A DNA stretch of 64,000 bases from Paralichthys olivaceus (taxonomy: Eukaryota > Chordata > Actinopteri > Pleuronectiformes > Paralichthyidae): the NCBI RefSeq assembly GCF_024713975.1, contig NC_091096.1, positions 7,078,001-7,142,000 on the forward strand, read 5' to 3'. The notes under the pieces were generated by a model. That model made no database searches, was not told where the DNA came from, and saw only the letters and a program-made list of their open reading frames with translations. Below, piece after piece: positions 23,143 to 36,700 of this stretch. Within the stretch, counting starts at the first letter, position 1. Each line of letters opens with the position of its first letter. The position numbers and the translations under genes are program-made.

Positions 23143-23675
23143 ATACTACGACTCTAGTACTAATACACACACTAACAATCTACGACTCTAGTACTAATAC
23201 ACACACTAACAGACTACGACTCTAGTACTAATACACACACTAACAGACTACGACTCTAGTACTAATACACACACTAACAATCTACGACTCTAGTACTAAT
23301 ACACACACTAACAATCTACGACTCTAGTACTAATACACACACTAACAATCTACAACTCTAGTACTAATACACACACTAACAATCTACGACTCTAGTACTA
23401 ATACACACACTAACAATCTACGGCTCTAGTACTAATACACACACTAACAATCTACGACTCTAGTACTAATACACTAACAATCTACAACTCTAGTACTAAT
23501 ACACACACTAACAATTTACGACTCTAGTACTAATACACACACTAACAATCTATGACTCTAGTACTAATACACACACTAACAATCTATGAGTCTAGTACTA
23601 ATACACACACTAACAATCTATGAGTCTAGTACTAATACACACACTAACAATCTATGAGTCTAGTACTAATACACT
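23143..23675. repeat. 34-bp minisatellite, 16 copies
   Basis: The unit contains CTACGACTCTAGTACTAATA followed by CACACACTAACAAT. I count sixteen occurrences of CTAGTACTAATA. Most units are 34 bases; two short units lack part of the CACA run. A variant TATGAGTCT block groups at the right end, showing local spread of variants. It starts about 65 bases after the CpG-dense segment. Confidence 0.95.
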
Positions 23676-23929
23676 ATGACACTATAAATAGTTCGACACT
23701 GCTTTGACCTTCTCAGAAAATAAATATATTTCTGTAGAGGAAACTTTTTTTGTCGGCAAAGTCTTAATATTTACGTCGCGATCATCGAAAGATCCTGTCT
23801 GGGAAAAAAAATAACGGGTACTAGAGCGTTTCATACTTAACTGAGAGACGTATAAGACATTTTTCCTTTTTCCTTCATTCACCGTGGTTTAAAAACAAAA
23901 CTATCACCAACAGGGTCATCAAACAATAA

Positions 23930-24865
23930 AGACAATAGACTGCATTCATTCTGTAACACCTTATTAAATAGTTTTAGGAACAAAGAGAAAAACATTTTCT
24001 TGCTACAATTAGTTTACACAATTTAGTTTAGCAAACTTTACTCCATTAAATATACATTTCTTTTTGTTGTTTTTACATCTATTTAAAGTTTGCCAGCTCG
24101 GTCTATAATATGTACTGGTAATGTGTTAACATGGACAACGGGCAATGTTAGAGTAAAAAAATACAATATGAAAAGGTCCTAACAAACAAACTTAACAATT
24201 CCCCCAAACCACAGAATTCAAATAAGATCAAAATGCATTTACTCTTTAAATAAACAATACAACAAAATGGTGCGCTTTCCAGCATGATTCAAGATTAAAA
24301 GTTATGATTTGTTTCTTACAAATATTTACTTGTAAAAACACAAAAATTATGTATAAAAGAACAAAAACATTGAAAAAGAGAAAACACTTGACACAATAGT
24401 ATATTCTTTATGTAGCATCCCCTTCAAAATAAGAGGGACTGATGTCTTTGTGTTACACACCTTATGACCACCTTCTCAAGAGCCATCTGTTGGTGGCCTC
24501 TCTGTGAGTCAAGCTTGAAAAGCATCGAGGAGTAGTGTCATGTGAAATCCAAGGTGTCTTGACTGTAACTGAACTATTTCTGTAATGACTGAGAGAAAGG
24601 AATTTGCTTGTGTATAAAATTTGAAAAGAAGACAGAATGTAACATAACCGGAGAGTTAAATCAAGAGGAAGTTGTGTTGAGGCACAAAATCATCCAACGT
24701 TCATCTTGGTATTGAAAAATAAGGCAGGTTCACACAGCTGCCAAAGACCAACAGGCTCTTAATAAGATGGCCAGCCGGTGTCTTCTCCTACATCCAGAAA
24801 CGACAGTAAGAACTCCCAGGGACAAAACCAGGTACACTAAACATGAGGTCACTAGAGATGTTTAA

Positions 24866-24897
<32 letters not shown>

Positions 24898-27800
24898 ATG
24901 TTGGTGAGACAAATAAGTGCTAGTTACACAAACATGATGGGGAAACAATGTCACGTGTTGTCCATGCGCTAATGTGTGCATGTCACATACAAGAGAATTG
25001 ATAACAGGTCCGTCAGACCGCTGAGACCACCGTCCGCCCACCCCCTCACTGAGAGACAGATGCAGGATGTGGTGGTGGCTCTCCGTCCTCTATGTGATCC
25101 TCACCCCCCCTTGAACAAGGTGAAACAGCCTGGGCAAGGGTTTCAAACACACCAGCTGCAGTGGTTACGTCTTATCTACAGCGGTGGTGCTGCCAGCCAA
25201 CACGTACGTGAGGATGATGAGGCTTTAGATGAACAGGTTCCACACACATTAATGGTCAGGAACTAGCCAAGCCTTCTTTTAAGACTTCATCAGCTTTTAT
25301 GTTTCTCTGGGATTTGGTCACATCACTGATGTCAGTCTACCCAGAATGATAACACGTGTGGGGACAATGACATTTGAACAAATTCATATTAAAATCTGTG
25401 ACCGTAATAGGAATTTTAGCTGCGGTAGCTCTGTAAACATTTTCATCTGACTTTATTGCAACTGCATTCTGATAAGGATGGCTGAAAATTGTGCTCACAA
25501 TAATATTTAGTCAGGGTTCTCATGTTATCATTCCAGGCAGACATTAGACCTTAGCGAGATCACAAAAACACAGCCCGCTGGGAAACATGCAATCTGTTTC
25601 TTTCTTTCCACTAAACTTTGCTTAGTGATCAAATCCTGAGAGTAACAGAAAGAGAGACGGGGTCTTAAATGTGGCTAAAGCTAACGATGCTATCAGAGAC
25701 TGAGGCCCTAAATGTTCAGAACAAAACAGTTAAGTCCTCAGGTCACCCAAAAAAAAAAGTTCACACTGACAATGAATGTGGATAAGCACATAACAGGGTT
25801 TGAGCTCAGTGAGAATGAGTCAGTCTGACCCCGATCATCTTGGCACCATTACGTGTGCAAACAGTACGTGTAGGTAAAAAGGCCCTGACTCTGAAATTTG
25901 AATAAATCATCCAGTTCCACATTTTTAAGTGCATCTCTCTTTATATTAACAATGTGATAGAAATGGAATGAAATGGAAGCAGCGTACTTTTTTAGTTTAC
26001 AGTAGAGACTGACTTTAGGAAAGGTGGTTGTCCTTAGGTGAGTTTCTCAAAGCACCAACTGCAGCTGAGGGAGGAGCAGTACGACATCATCAAACCTACT
26101 TTTCCTTTTGTTTTTTAAAACAGGGCATTAACAAGTGAAATAATAAATATATTTTAAACATTGTACAAGAGGCAAATAAACCTGCCTCAAACAATCGCTA
26201 AACATCCACTTTTTTCTCATAAATAAATAAATAGCTTTAACAGATGAGTTAAAAAAGTGAGAAATTTGGAGATTTGAAACTAATTTTGTTCCCCCTCAGA
26301 ATAAGGAATTTTGGTTTATGGTTTAAGAACAATAAGAAGCGGAAATAAAGACTTTTTTTTTTTTAGCATTTTGGTTTGATCTCAATAAGGCCAGGCTACT
26401 AATGTTTAGTAGTTCATTTTAAGCTGTTATTTTTTTATTCCTGCATTTACTCAAATTGTTATCTTGCAAATTCTCATCTGGTATTTTTCAAACTGTTGAT
26501 TTTCTTTCTGTTAAAGAAGCCGAGACACACATACGAGTCGAGTTAGAGACGTCACTCCTGGGGTGGATGGTGTTCAGGCTGCTGATGCTCTGAAACAGTC
26601 TGAACTACAGCAGTGAACTAACTGATGAGAGATGAGAGTGGGAGGGGACACTGTTAAAAAATGCAAAAATTGTATTAATGACATCAGCGACGATCATGAT
26701 TGGCTGCTTCCAAAAAACACAATGTGTGACTGGAGTCAGAACAATTAATTAATGTTAACTCTCAAAATTTCTGTTATTACATTCAAATATTCAAAATCAA
26801 CATCCTTACTTCTGAGTACGATTACGTAAGGGCTCACTGAATGCAATGATGGAAAAACCACATTGGTTTGGATAGTCGCGGGGGGGGGGGGGGTAAATCC
26901 TACATTAACACACATTACTGTTAAACATAGGACATGTGCCTGAAGAGAGATATTTAATTCTGAGGCCATGTGTTTATGTTACTGTGGCTTTTGCTCAGGC
27001 ATTATAAAAAGCTTGATTCAAAATGTGCCTGCAGAGATGTGCAATAAGCAAATTCAGGTTATGAGATAAAAATTGATTTTAATTCTCTTCTGAACTGAAG
27101 TATAAAAAAGTCCCATTCGAGAGTCCAATGAGTCTCGGTGTGTCCAGGTAAACTAAGTGTTTTGGTCTCGTTAATTAATGATGCATAATACTGACGTAGC
27201 AAAGACACGTAAACTGGAAGGTTTGTAGATTTTTGCCCAGTGGGAGATCTAGTGAATATCTGCACTAATTTAAAAAGTGAGATTCTTCAGCATGAGATGA
27301 GATGTGCTGGGTCTCTGAGGAGTTTTACTGAAGAAATGGAGGAGCGACCTGTGGAGGGACATTCTACATTTGAACTCAGGAGGCAGATAGTGCAAAATAA
27401 ATTTCATAATCACTTTGCATGAGTAAGGGCACCTGACTAAAAATTTGACTCGGTCTGCATGACGCCCCAACGTGCATTGTCGCTCTTGTTTTGTGGTGAG
27501 GCTGTTGGTGTATGTGCATGCGTGTGTCTCTAATGCTGTTGCATAATGAGTCTTGAGGCAAATGATTTCTAACTAAGTAAATAATTTTGCATAATCCTCA
27601 ATTGACATAATCAGATCTACCGTCGCGCTCAGTAGAATGTGTGTCAGAAACTGACATGGCCAGTAGTAGTTAGCAGTAATAACGAGTCAGTGAATCCACA
27701 AACATTCAGCTTTGATTGTTTGACATCCATCGCTCTCGTTCTGGATTAAAGTGCCGCCATCTCTTGCTGCATATTGTGGACATATGCACACACACCAATT

Positions 27801-28035
27801 CATCTCTGTGTGGTGATGACATCTTGGAACATGCTGTGATTTACTGTAGCATGCTTAAAACCAGCGTAGTGGGAGGCAGAAAAAGACTGACACAAGATAA
27901 AGAAAACACATAATGACGAGGGGATGGTGCGTCACATTTCTTCCAACCAATCCTGCACCGCTTCTGTCCTCCACTCTTCCATCCTTTCATCTCAGTGTAC
28001 CATCCCTTGCTTCCCATTGCCCATAAGCCTGTTGG
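23930..28035 (-). other. slc23a2: Probable slc23a2 3'UTR and downstream sequence
   Basis: About 4 kb of AT-rich noncoding sequence follows the slc23a2 stop codon (28036-28038). Mammalian SLC23A2 also has a 3'UTR of several kb. Minus-strand AATAAA candidates include TTTATT on + at 25452-25457. The true end cannot be fixed. The stretch holds a (TG)n run near 24870-24897 and a 14-base G run at 26880-26893. No other gene is seen. Confidence 0.4.
26880..26893. repeat. Homopolymer G run (14)
   Basis: Fourteen consecutive G on the + strand, flanked by GTCGC and TAAATCC. It is prone to length error in sequencing. Confidence 0.95.
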
Positions 28036-31000
28036 CTATACCCGACTCTCTCCTGGTGCCCCGCCTCCCTCCCCTCCCATTCCTCCTCCCTTCACCCCAT
28101 CTCTATGTCCCATTCTGCTCCTGCAGGATTCCTGTAGCCTCCCCCACTGGTAGCCTGTGAATGCAGGGCTGATGGGGATGTACTTGAAGATGGAGTGTCT
28201 GCGAATGAAGTCCATTCCAAACGGCAGGTCATATGATCTCATCCCTTCCAGTTCCGCTGTGCTGAGACCAGAGCCAAGCTTCAGCTTCTTGACGCCTCGC
28301 TCTTCAGGGGTACCTGACAAGACAAACGAGGAGTGAATAATCAAAACCACGAAGGACAACATGAGTTTCCCTTTGTTACAAGACATGAAGATACAAAAAG
28401 TCATAGATCCCTTGTAACGGATACTTTATGTGTCTGCCCATCAGTCCTCCAGGTCAAAGCTTTAGCATTGCTTAAACTACCATCAATAACTCAAAGAAGC
28501 AGTGAATTTACAGCACAATTTACATTCTTTTTTAAAATCATTAGTTTGGAAATGAGAAAGACAGTGGAGACCTTACCAGGGATAGTGTTGTCCAAAATGA
28601 AGGCAACAGAGCCTCCGACAAACATGGCTGTTGTGAGGAGCACGTTCAGCACTTGGTCAATCTCAACAATACCTGAGGGAGATAAAGAAAAGATGATAAT
28701 TCAAGATGTGTCCTTGCAACATTTGTGTAGCTTTAATCATAACAGAGCATGGTGAGAACTGCAGCTGGAGGTTGATAAGATGATAAGAACTATATATATA
28801 TGAAATATGATAAAATAAACAAGATATAGAACAAAACCAAGCTGAGAACATCAGAAAAGGACAATAATACATGTGCATGACCAAGAAGAAACAGAAATAG
28901 AACATTTGATGAGAAACAGAGGCCTGTTGTCATTTCTAATGATGCTGCATCTTAAAACAGTCTCCAGAAACTGTGACGTACTGGAAGCTAATCTAAATCT
29001 ATTATCTCCTAACAACGGAATATATTAAACAAAGGTTACACTCACTCGTCCTCATATTTGTGCAGCTTCTGTTTATTTCTCACTAGAAATAACGAATAAT
29101 AAAAATTCACTGTAAGGTTGGAGGATATTGTGCACATATGCGTTATGTAAGCTATCTTTCCGTTAATTGTTATTGAGGTGAATGTAATGATGAATCTTCA
29201 TGTTGACCCTTGCTTGTCGGGACTCCCCCTCTGCTCACCTGTGACCAGCGGGTTCTGTTTAAGGTAGCTCGGCAGCATCAGACCGAAGAAAATGGAGAAG
29301 CCCAGGACAAAGAGGTTCCTGGAGGAGTTGAGGTCCACGAACTGCAGGTTGGAGAGTCCCACTGCAGTGATCATACCAAACAAGGTGCAGAACAGAGCTC
29401 CCAGGACAGGGTCAGGCAGAGAGGCGAACAGGGCGCTGAATTTACCCACCATCCCCAGCAGCAACATCATGGCAGCTCCGTACTGAATCACACGTCTGCT
29501 GCCCACCTGGAGGACGGAAGACAGTCAGTTAGAGAAGAATGCTGCTTTCATGCACTGAACTCCTGAAATCATCCGGAGGGGCTGTGTGAGAGAATGCAAA
29601 TGTCAAGAGTCAGTTGCTTCGGATATTCTCTGGAGTTTCCACTACCAGCTCCCTGGTAAAAACTCTGGATATTGTCCAAGTGAGCCAATGAGAGAATACA
29701 GCAGAAGAAGAATGAAAAAGAGGCAGAAAGTAAAAAAAAGATAAAGAAAAGAAAGAAAACACATTGAGTGAGAGCAGGCGCAGGTTACCTTTGTGATTCC
29801 CAGGACACCTATATTTGGACTGGAGGAGGTGGAACCATTTCCTGTGCCAAAAAGCCCATCGAGCACACAGGAAATACCCTCTATGAATATCCCCCTACAG
29901 AGACAGAGGGAAACACACAATAAATTACTCATGCTTTGCTTCCAGAGTAATGGAGCGAATAAGGAGGAGTATAAATAAGAAACCGAGGAGTTACCTGTTG
30001 ATGGCATGGATGGGAGGTGGAGGAGCGCAAGAGAGACGAGCGCAGGCATAGTAATCTCCAATCGACTCGATGATGCTGGCCACCACAGCACTCATCATAC
30101 CGATCACACCGGCCACTGTTACAGTTGGAAAACCCCACTGGACTGTAGAGGTGAGAGTGGAGAGAAACTGCATTTAAACGGAAATATCTTTAAAATGATT
30201 TTGCCTCATTGTTTCTGGCTGGATTTTATCTGTGGTCCAGGTTAATTATGTTAGTACAGTTGAAACACATACAAACAAAGAGCCTATAGAAACTGTCCAC
30301 TGCTCATATATTGTGAATTGGCCCGAATAATGCGCTTGAAATGTTGCTTATAATTTTTCATTTCTGTCAGAGCAACAAAAACATGTCCACACCACAGCTA
30401 CCTGCAGCCGATCCCAGAATTACAAACAAACAAGAAACCCCAACATTCTTCCTCCTCATAAACACACTCACAGGGATATGGGATCTTAAACCACGGTGCA
30501 GCTTTGAGGATTCCCTGTCGTGCGTCTGTGCGGGCGTAGAAACCGTACTTATCCTTCTCCGGCGGGAAAACGTCAGTTACAGTGAAAATGAAGCACAACA
30601 GCCATGACACCAGAATGGCCATGATGATCTGATGACAAAGACAAAGGGAAGAATTTTTATTTGCATTCCTGTGTCCCTTGTTCAGATATCTCTAGCAATT
30701 AAAACATTTGCAAACTCTTCAATATATTTCTCTTTCTATAGAATAAATCTAAAAAACGCAGGTGAAGGAACAGGTGGATGTTAACAGTCGTCTGCAGTTC
30801 CATGGTGTGGGCTATGTTTGCCAAACCCCAACCGGAATCCATAATGTACTCTGACATATACCACGTCTGCATATTTCATTCAAGCTTTCAGTTTTTTTTT
30901 TCTTCCAGTTTTGTAGCTTTCATTTCATTTTGACTTAAAATTTTTATTCTTACTAATCTTTTAAGAACATTTTATCTTCCAGAGAAGTGAAGTTTAAAAG

Positions 31001-33759
31001 TGTTGCCCTGTGGTGCCAGTTCCAAAGACTAAGGCAAAGACCCAATAAAAAAACAAACAAACAAGGAAAGTGACAGGAAGCCTTTTGAGGAGACATGTAT
31101 GTAAGTCAGAGTAGTTTTTATCATTTAATAATCAACCAGCAGGGGGCGGGAGAAGACAGATTTACACTTTACACAAGCATTGCAAAGTGAAAACCTCTTA
31201 ACTTCCTACAGAAAGACATATGAGATTAACTCTGCTGAGATGTGACACGAGGGAGAGATGTAAAGACACTAAGATGGATTCATTAAAATTAGAGAAGAAT
31301 AGGAGCCCAGATAGAATTGGTACAAAAAGGCAACAATCTGAGATATACACATACTTTTATGTTTGAAGTTTTGTACTTACAGGAAACATTTTGAAGACTT
31401 GAAGTTTATAAGAAGTCCAGCCTTTCTTGGCTTTGTAGACTGGGAGAGGGAACTGAACATTTCTGGCATATTGAGAGAAGAGCAGCACCAAGAAGATAGT
31501 CCTGCAAACAAAAAAAGGCTCTTGAGTTTGGTGGATCACAGCCTCTGGAGTGTCAGCAGACTTTCTTCACCTGATAAAGTCCACAGAAAATCTAGAGGAA
31601 CCAATGTCAGAACACAGCACGAGATCGCCACGCATTCACAGCGTGGGGTGGGTGTGTTGATGATGCTTCTAACATGCGACAGACGGAAAAATTAAAAAAC
31701 TAATACAAACATCTAAGGATGAAAATACGAAGCTATTCACAGAAGACACCGGCAAAGATGTCAAGAGAGTTTGTGGTGATAAGAACCGACGCCGGTGATG
31801 ATGTAAACAAACACATGATCGGAATTAATATGTTACATTCTGCCTCTGCCTGTCGCACCACCCCTCGCATGACCCCTGTCACACCGCCCCTTTGAAAAAG
31901 AGTAGCCTCTGATTATTTTCTGTACCGTGTGAGAGAACTAATCCAGTTATATACACGTTTTTAAACCTATTACATGTGGTCCTCTTCCATTATCGTCTGA
32001 CTATGGCCCCCAGAGTCAATCAATTATCCTAACTTCCTGAGAAATAGCGAATCAGTGGCAATTACAGGAACATATTGTCTGTCCCTGTGGAGCGAGACAA
32101 GAGTCCCTGCAGCAACAGTGTAAACAACCGTGACACAGCATGTCACGTCACCTGAACATCACATCATTGATTTAGGTCTTCCTTCATCACTCAGTCGTCT
32201 TTATAGTCAACATGATCCGGTACATTCTTTTCTTGAGTACAGTAGGCTTTCTTTCTGTCACACACTAACTCTTATCTGCTCATTCTTGGGCTGCAAAGAC
32301 ATTCAGTGTAAAATGAAGGGATCTAGAAAGATTGTTTGGCTAATGAAGTCACGATAAATGAGTTAAGTGAACAAGATACTGTGTAAAAACTCTTCGTACA
32401 AAAGCTTAAAGGTGAAACTGCAACAAAAGAACAGAACAACGGCAGTCGGAATTCAATCAGTGTCAATGGTTTCAGTGGTTCTTTCACCCTGAATAGCCAA
32501 TAGCTAGAGCTAAATGCACTGCTGCATTGTTGCCATACAGCACTTCGATTGATCCATCTGAATCATGATAATTAAAAACACACACAACAAACAGATGGTG
32601 GTGAGATGTTTTTGATGAAACCTGAATGCACATTTCTTTTCCTGAGAGTCTGAACTTACAGCATAGCAATGCCCCAGTGTTTTCCAGCCCTCTCGCCTGC
32701 GGCCTGGAAACCAGAGAGGCCGATAAGGGCCACAGTGGGGGTGATGGTCAGGGGTCCGATGTACTTCAGCAGGATACCGGGAAGACCCAGTGCTCCAATA
32801 CACACTTCAATTAGGGAGGACACAATGATGGCGCCCTGGATCTGAGTGGAGAAAAGACATGAAAAAAGACAATGATTATAGAAAAAACCTTGAGGAACTA
32901 CCCACTTAAAGACTGGAGGAGTTTAAAATGTTTTTTAATCTTTAATTTGAATCAGTAACGCATTGAATCAGTGCAGGCTGAGGGGGACTCTGACAGAAGC
33001 AACTGCAGGTAAATCGTAACTGAACACTTAAATTTTCCATTTGCAAAATTAAGGTTTCCCCACAGCATTTCGTAAAGGTGGTGCTCTGCTTCACCTGAAA
33101 TAAATCACTTCTGCTAACGTCAGACTTTATCATTAAATTGGCATGAAATATAATGCTGGACTTCAGAGAAAAAGAGCAGTGGCCCTGAATCACATGACAA
33201 CGTGCACACACTTCATGAATGATGCCATTGTTCGGCCCATCCTCTACACTGCTCATGAGATTAAATGTGTTAGCACTGATCAATCACATTGTGATTCCTC
33301 GATTTCCCTGAGGATTTATTGTACATCATTCATGTCCTCATTATCCAAGTAATTAGTGGAACAAAATTTCTAAACTAAAACTAAAGATAAGACGTTTTAT
33401 TTGCATCGTGGCTGGAGGAGATTGGGTTACAGAATCACCAGACATCCAGTTGACATTTGATGCTTCTTAGTGTTAATCCCATTTGTCCTGCCTTATTTCC
33501 GTCTCCCTGTTCTGTTCCATCACTTTTATCACCTGCACGTTCTTGCTGCCGGCAGCTCATCGATGTTCCATTCAACAATTTGATTCAGTCTGATTGAATT
33601 TAGTCTCGTTCACATGTCACACAAAGAACGGTTACTCTACTGGCTGACGCAAACAGAAAAGGTTAATAGAAAGGAACAGCTCTTGTCACACAAACAAAAG
33701 CCTGCAGCCATATACAGACAGTGATGTTCAAATGTTTTGAAAAGGGTCCCTTCGACTAC

Positions 33760-33792
<33 letters not shown>

Positions 33793-36700
33793 CATACATA
33801 CGCAACACCTCATTAAAGAGCATATTTATTTTATGCCCATATCTACTTTTATATGTTTCATTAATATTTTTGCAAATATACAATGCTAACTTTTTAACTA
33901 GTATATCTCGTTTTTTAAGCAAGGATGAGTTCATTTGTTCTTTGTTGCCTCACCTCTCGTATCCTGGGGTGCCAGATCTGCTCTGTGTGGAGGAGCTCTG
34001 TGCTATTAAACACTGCAACATCTAGTGGTAGAAAAGGCAAAAGATTAGAAAACAAGAATATGACCTGTGAATCATTACTCTTGTCCCGTAAATGAGAATA
34101 AACTGACTCATCCCATCCTTCCAATATAATCATTGATACCAACAGCATTTGGAGAAGGAAAAAAAAAAAGTCTTTCCAACAGATGTGGATGCTGAAGAGA
34201 AGAGTTGTCACCTGTATTGTTACACTTCCATTTGTCCAGCGACAGGATGGCTCTGGCTGGTGCGAGGAAGGCAAAAGCGCTGGCTTGGAACAAAGGCAAC
34301 CTAAACACAAGGAAAGCATCGTTAGAAATTACATTTATCAAAACTCAATAATCAATCGAATGCAAGAGTGAGAAGGAATTTAGCAGCAATGAAAGGGATT
34401 TTCTGTGTAGGACCACCAGGGGTCAGCACACTTTTCTCAATATGTGTGAAGTTTCAGTATCCTAAAGGTCTTTTGTCAGTTAAATACACAGTGAAGATTT
34501 CCCTGCTTCTCCCATTCTCTTCTTCTCACTCAAACCAGCCAATACCCCCATTTCTGATCACTCATTCATTAAAAATTAAATAAATGAGATAATGGTCAGC
34601 TACGCTCCACAGTGTGGCTGATCTGCAAATTACAACTGTGACAAGCAGGTCATGAGGGAGTGTACATTCATTATCCACCTAAATACTGTGTGATCTGTCT
34701 AATCACCTTTATTTATACAGTGTAGAAACAAATATTCCACTTGTGTATAATATACACAAGCCAAATATTTGCAGAAATGATCAAGTTTTCTTCTCATGAC
34801 ATCACACAGATAAGTGGTTTAAATCCTTGTACACATACACAAAAGTAAACATCAAATTTATTTGATCAAATGTTTGTTTGAAAAAGTAGAGACAGAACAT
34901 TTAAAACGTAAACATGTCCACACTGAATCATATCAATTTCATGAGTTAATTGAGTTTCATCTGCAGGTTCAAACAGGAAACAACTCAACTTTTCCTAGAA
35001 AACAACACTGACTCAGGAAACTGCTCAATGTTTATCCCCCTCCCTCCATCTCTTCACTAATGTTAGTTTCTGTATACAGTATGCCCTTTACTACATTTCT
35101 CTACCTCCTCAACATAGTTTTATTTCCCCATTTTTCAGTCTTTTGCATCCAGATGTCACATGTGACTGTCTGGGTGTCTCAAGAATAACCACTAGTGACC
35201 TGATTTTTATTACCCCGCTGAATATACAAATCTTTTACGTGCACAACATAAAAAGGGGATTGTGTCTTCTTGTTATTCACCAGACAAAACTATACTTAGA
35301 ACAAGGATCAGCCTTCTGTATGAAAAATGAAAGTGTTTTTATCTTGCTGCAGCATCCTGTTCATACTGGCCATTAAACATATCCTTCCTGATAGACTTCC
35401 TTAAAGAGGTACGTGCTGCACGTTCATATTACATTTAGAAATATTCAAAGGCTGATCTGAAGTTAATATGAGACTTTAACCATCAAAATTTGCTAAATCA
35501 AGATGATATCCGTCGAGATTAAACCCTTTAAATTTACAATTATTCTACCATGTCTCCATTAAAGCTCAACAGAGGAAACCCTGAGTTTATCTTATTGAAG
35601 TATCTGCAAACTTTGTGGATTTTTGCCCCATTATCACTTACACTGAAGCCAGTTCAAGGAGAAATAAATACAGCTCATCCTGCCGTCATCTTTCCCTTTC
35701 ATTCTGTCTGTATTACAAACTATAAGTGAGGAGCTCTTTGTGTTATTTATGACAACAGGCAATGTTTCAGGTCAGTTGTTGTTTAATGATAGAAGAGATA
35801 AAACTGATGAAGCAGGTGGAACACCGGCTACGAATCACACATTCACACACAGGATAACAATATGTGCAACCAATAAAATCTAATGGCTAAAGGAATGTGA
35901 GTAAGACTGCGCAGCTCGAGGTGGAGTGAGGACAGAGAGGGGAAAAAAGACGATGAGGGGGAGGAGGAGGAGGGTTTAAGCAGCAGCAGGGTGACGTGAG
36001 GTGAAAATACAGATCTTAGGTTGACAGAATGTCGTGTTTGAGACACAAGTTCAAATGAGGTACTGCTGGCATATCTGACAAATCTGTGTTTAATCAATCA
36101 TAGCTTCAAACCAATACACACTTCTTGCCCAGAAATGATGCAATAGTTGAACCACATGTAGCTCACTCTAACAGCATGCAGTGGAATGATGCCCTGTGTC
36201 GTTAGCTTCTGGAATTTATTTAGCTACTGTATCTGATGACTTAAATCACAAACTATCCTCTAACTTTTGACAATTTTGACTTTGTGTTCTAACAAATACA
36301 ACAAGAAAGTTTCTGCTACATGGGACAACTGCAGCCACATGAACAAAACAACTTTTTATTTTTAACTCATGTTCTCATAGAAAACATACATACAAGACAA
36401 CAGCTGCTACTTAGTAAAAATCTGTAAAAGTCAGGGATATAATATGAGATGGCTTCATTTAATCATGAGCTACTTTCAAAACATATGTTTAAAGTAAGGT
36501 AACAAAAGAAATGCAAACACACAGTAGGGCTGCACGATATTAGGAAAACATGAAATATGCAATAACGTTGTTAAATGTTGCGATGACGATATGACTTGTG
36601 ATAAACAAATGCAGGGACCACGGACAGCTCCACAGCCCGAGGTAGGAGGCGCCGCAGCCTTGCCACAGCGCCACTAAGTCTGGAGCAGACACCCAGGGAT

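Noticed and set aside
22694-23170. 158-codon minus-strand frame over the CpG-dense segment
   Set aside because: Arg/Pro/Ser-rich composition typical of GC-rich DNA, no recognisable motif; better explained as promoter/5'UTR.
23143-23675. Regular 34-bp repeats resembling a CRISPR array
   Set aside because: There are no unique spacers: whole units repeat head to tail in a vertebrate genome. It is a minisatellite.
29210-29566. 118-codon + strand frame over an slc23a2 exon
   Set aside because: Antisense shadow of the exon 29239-29506, whose minus-strand translation matches SVCT2 exactly.
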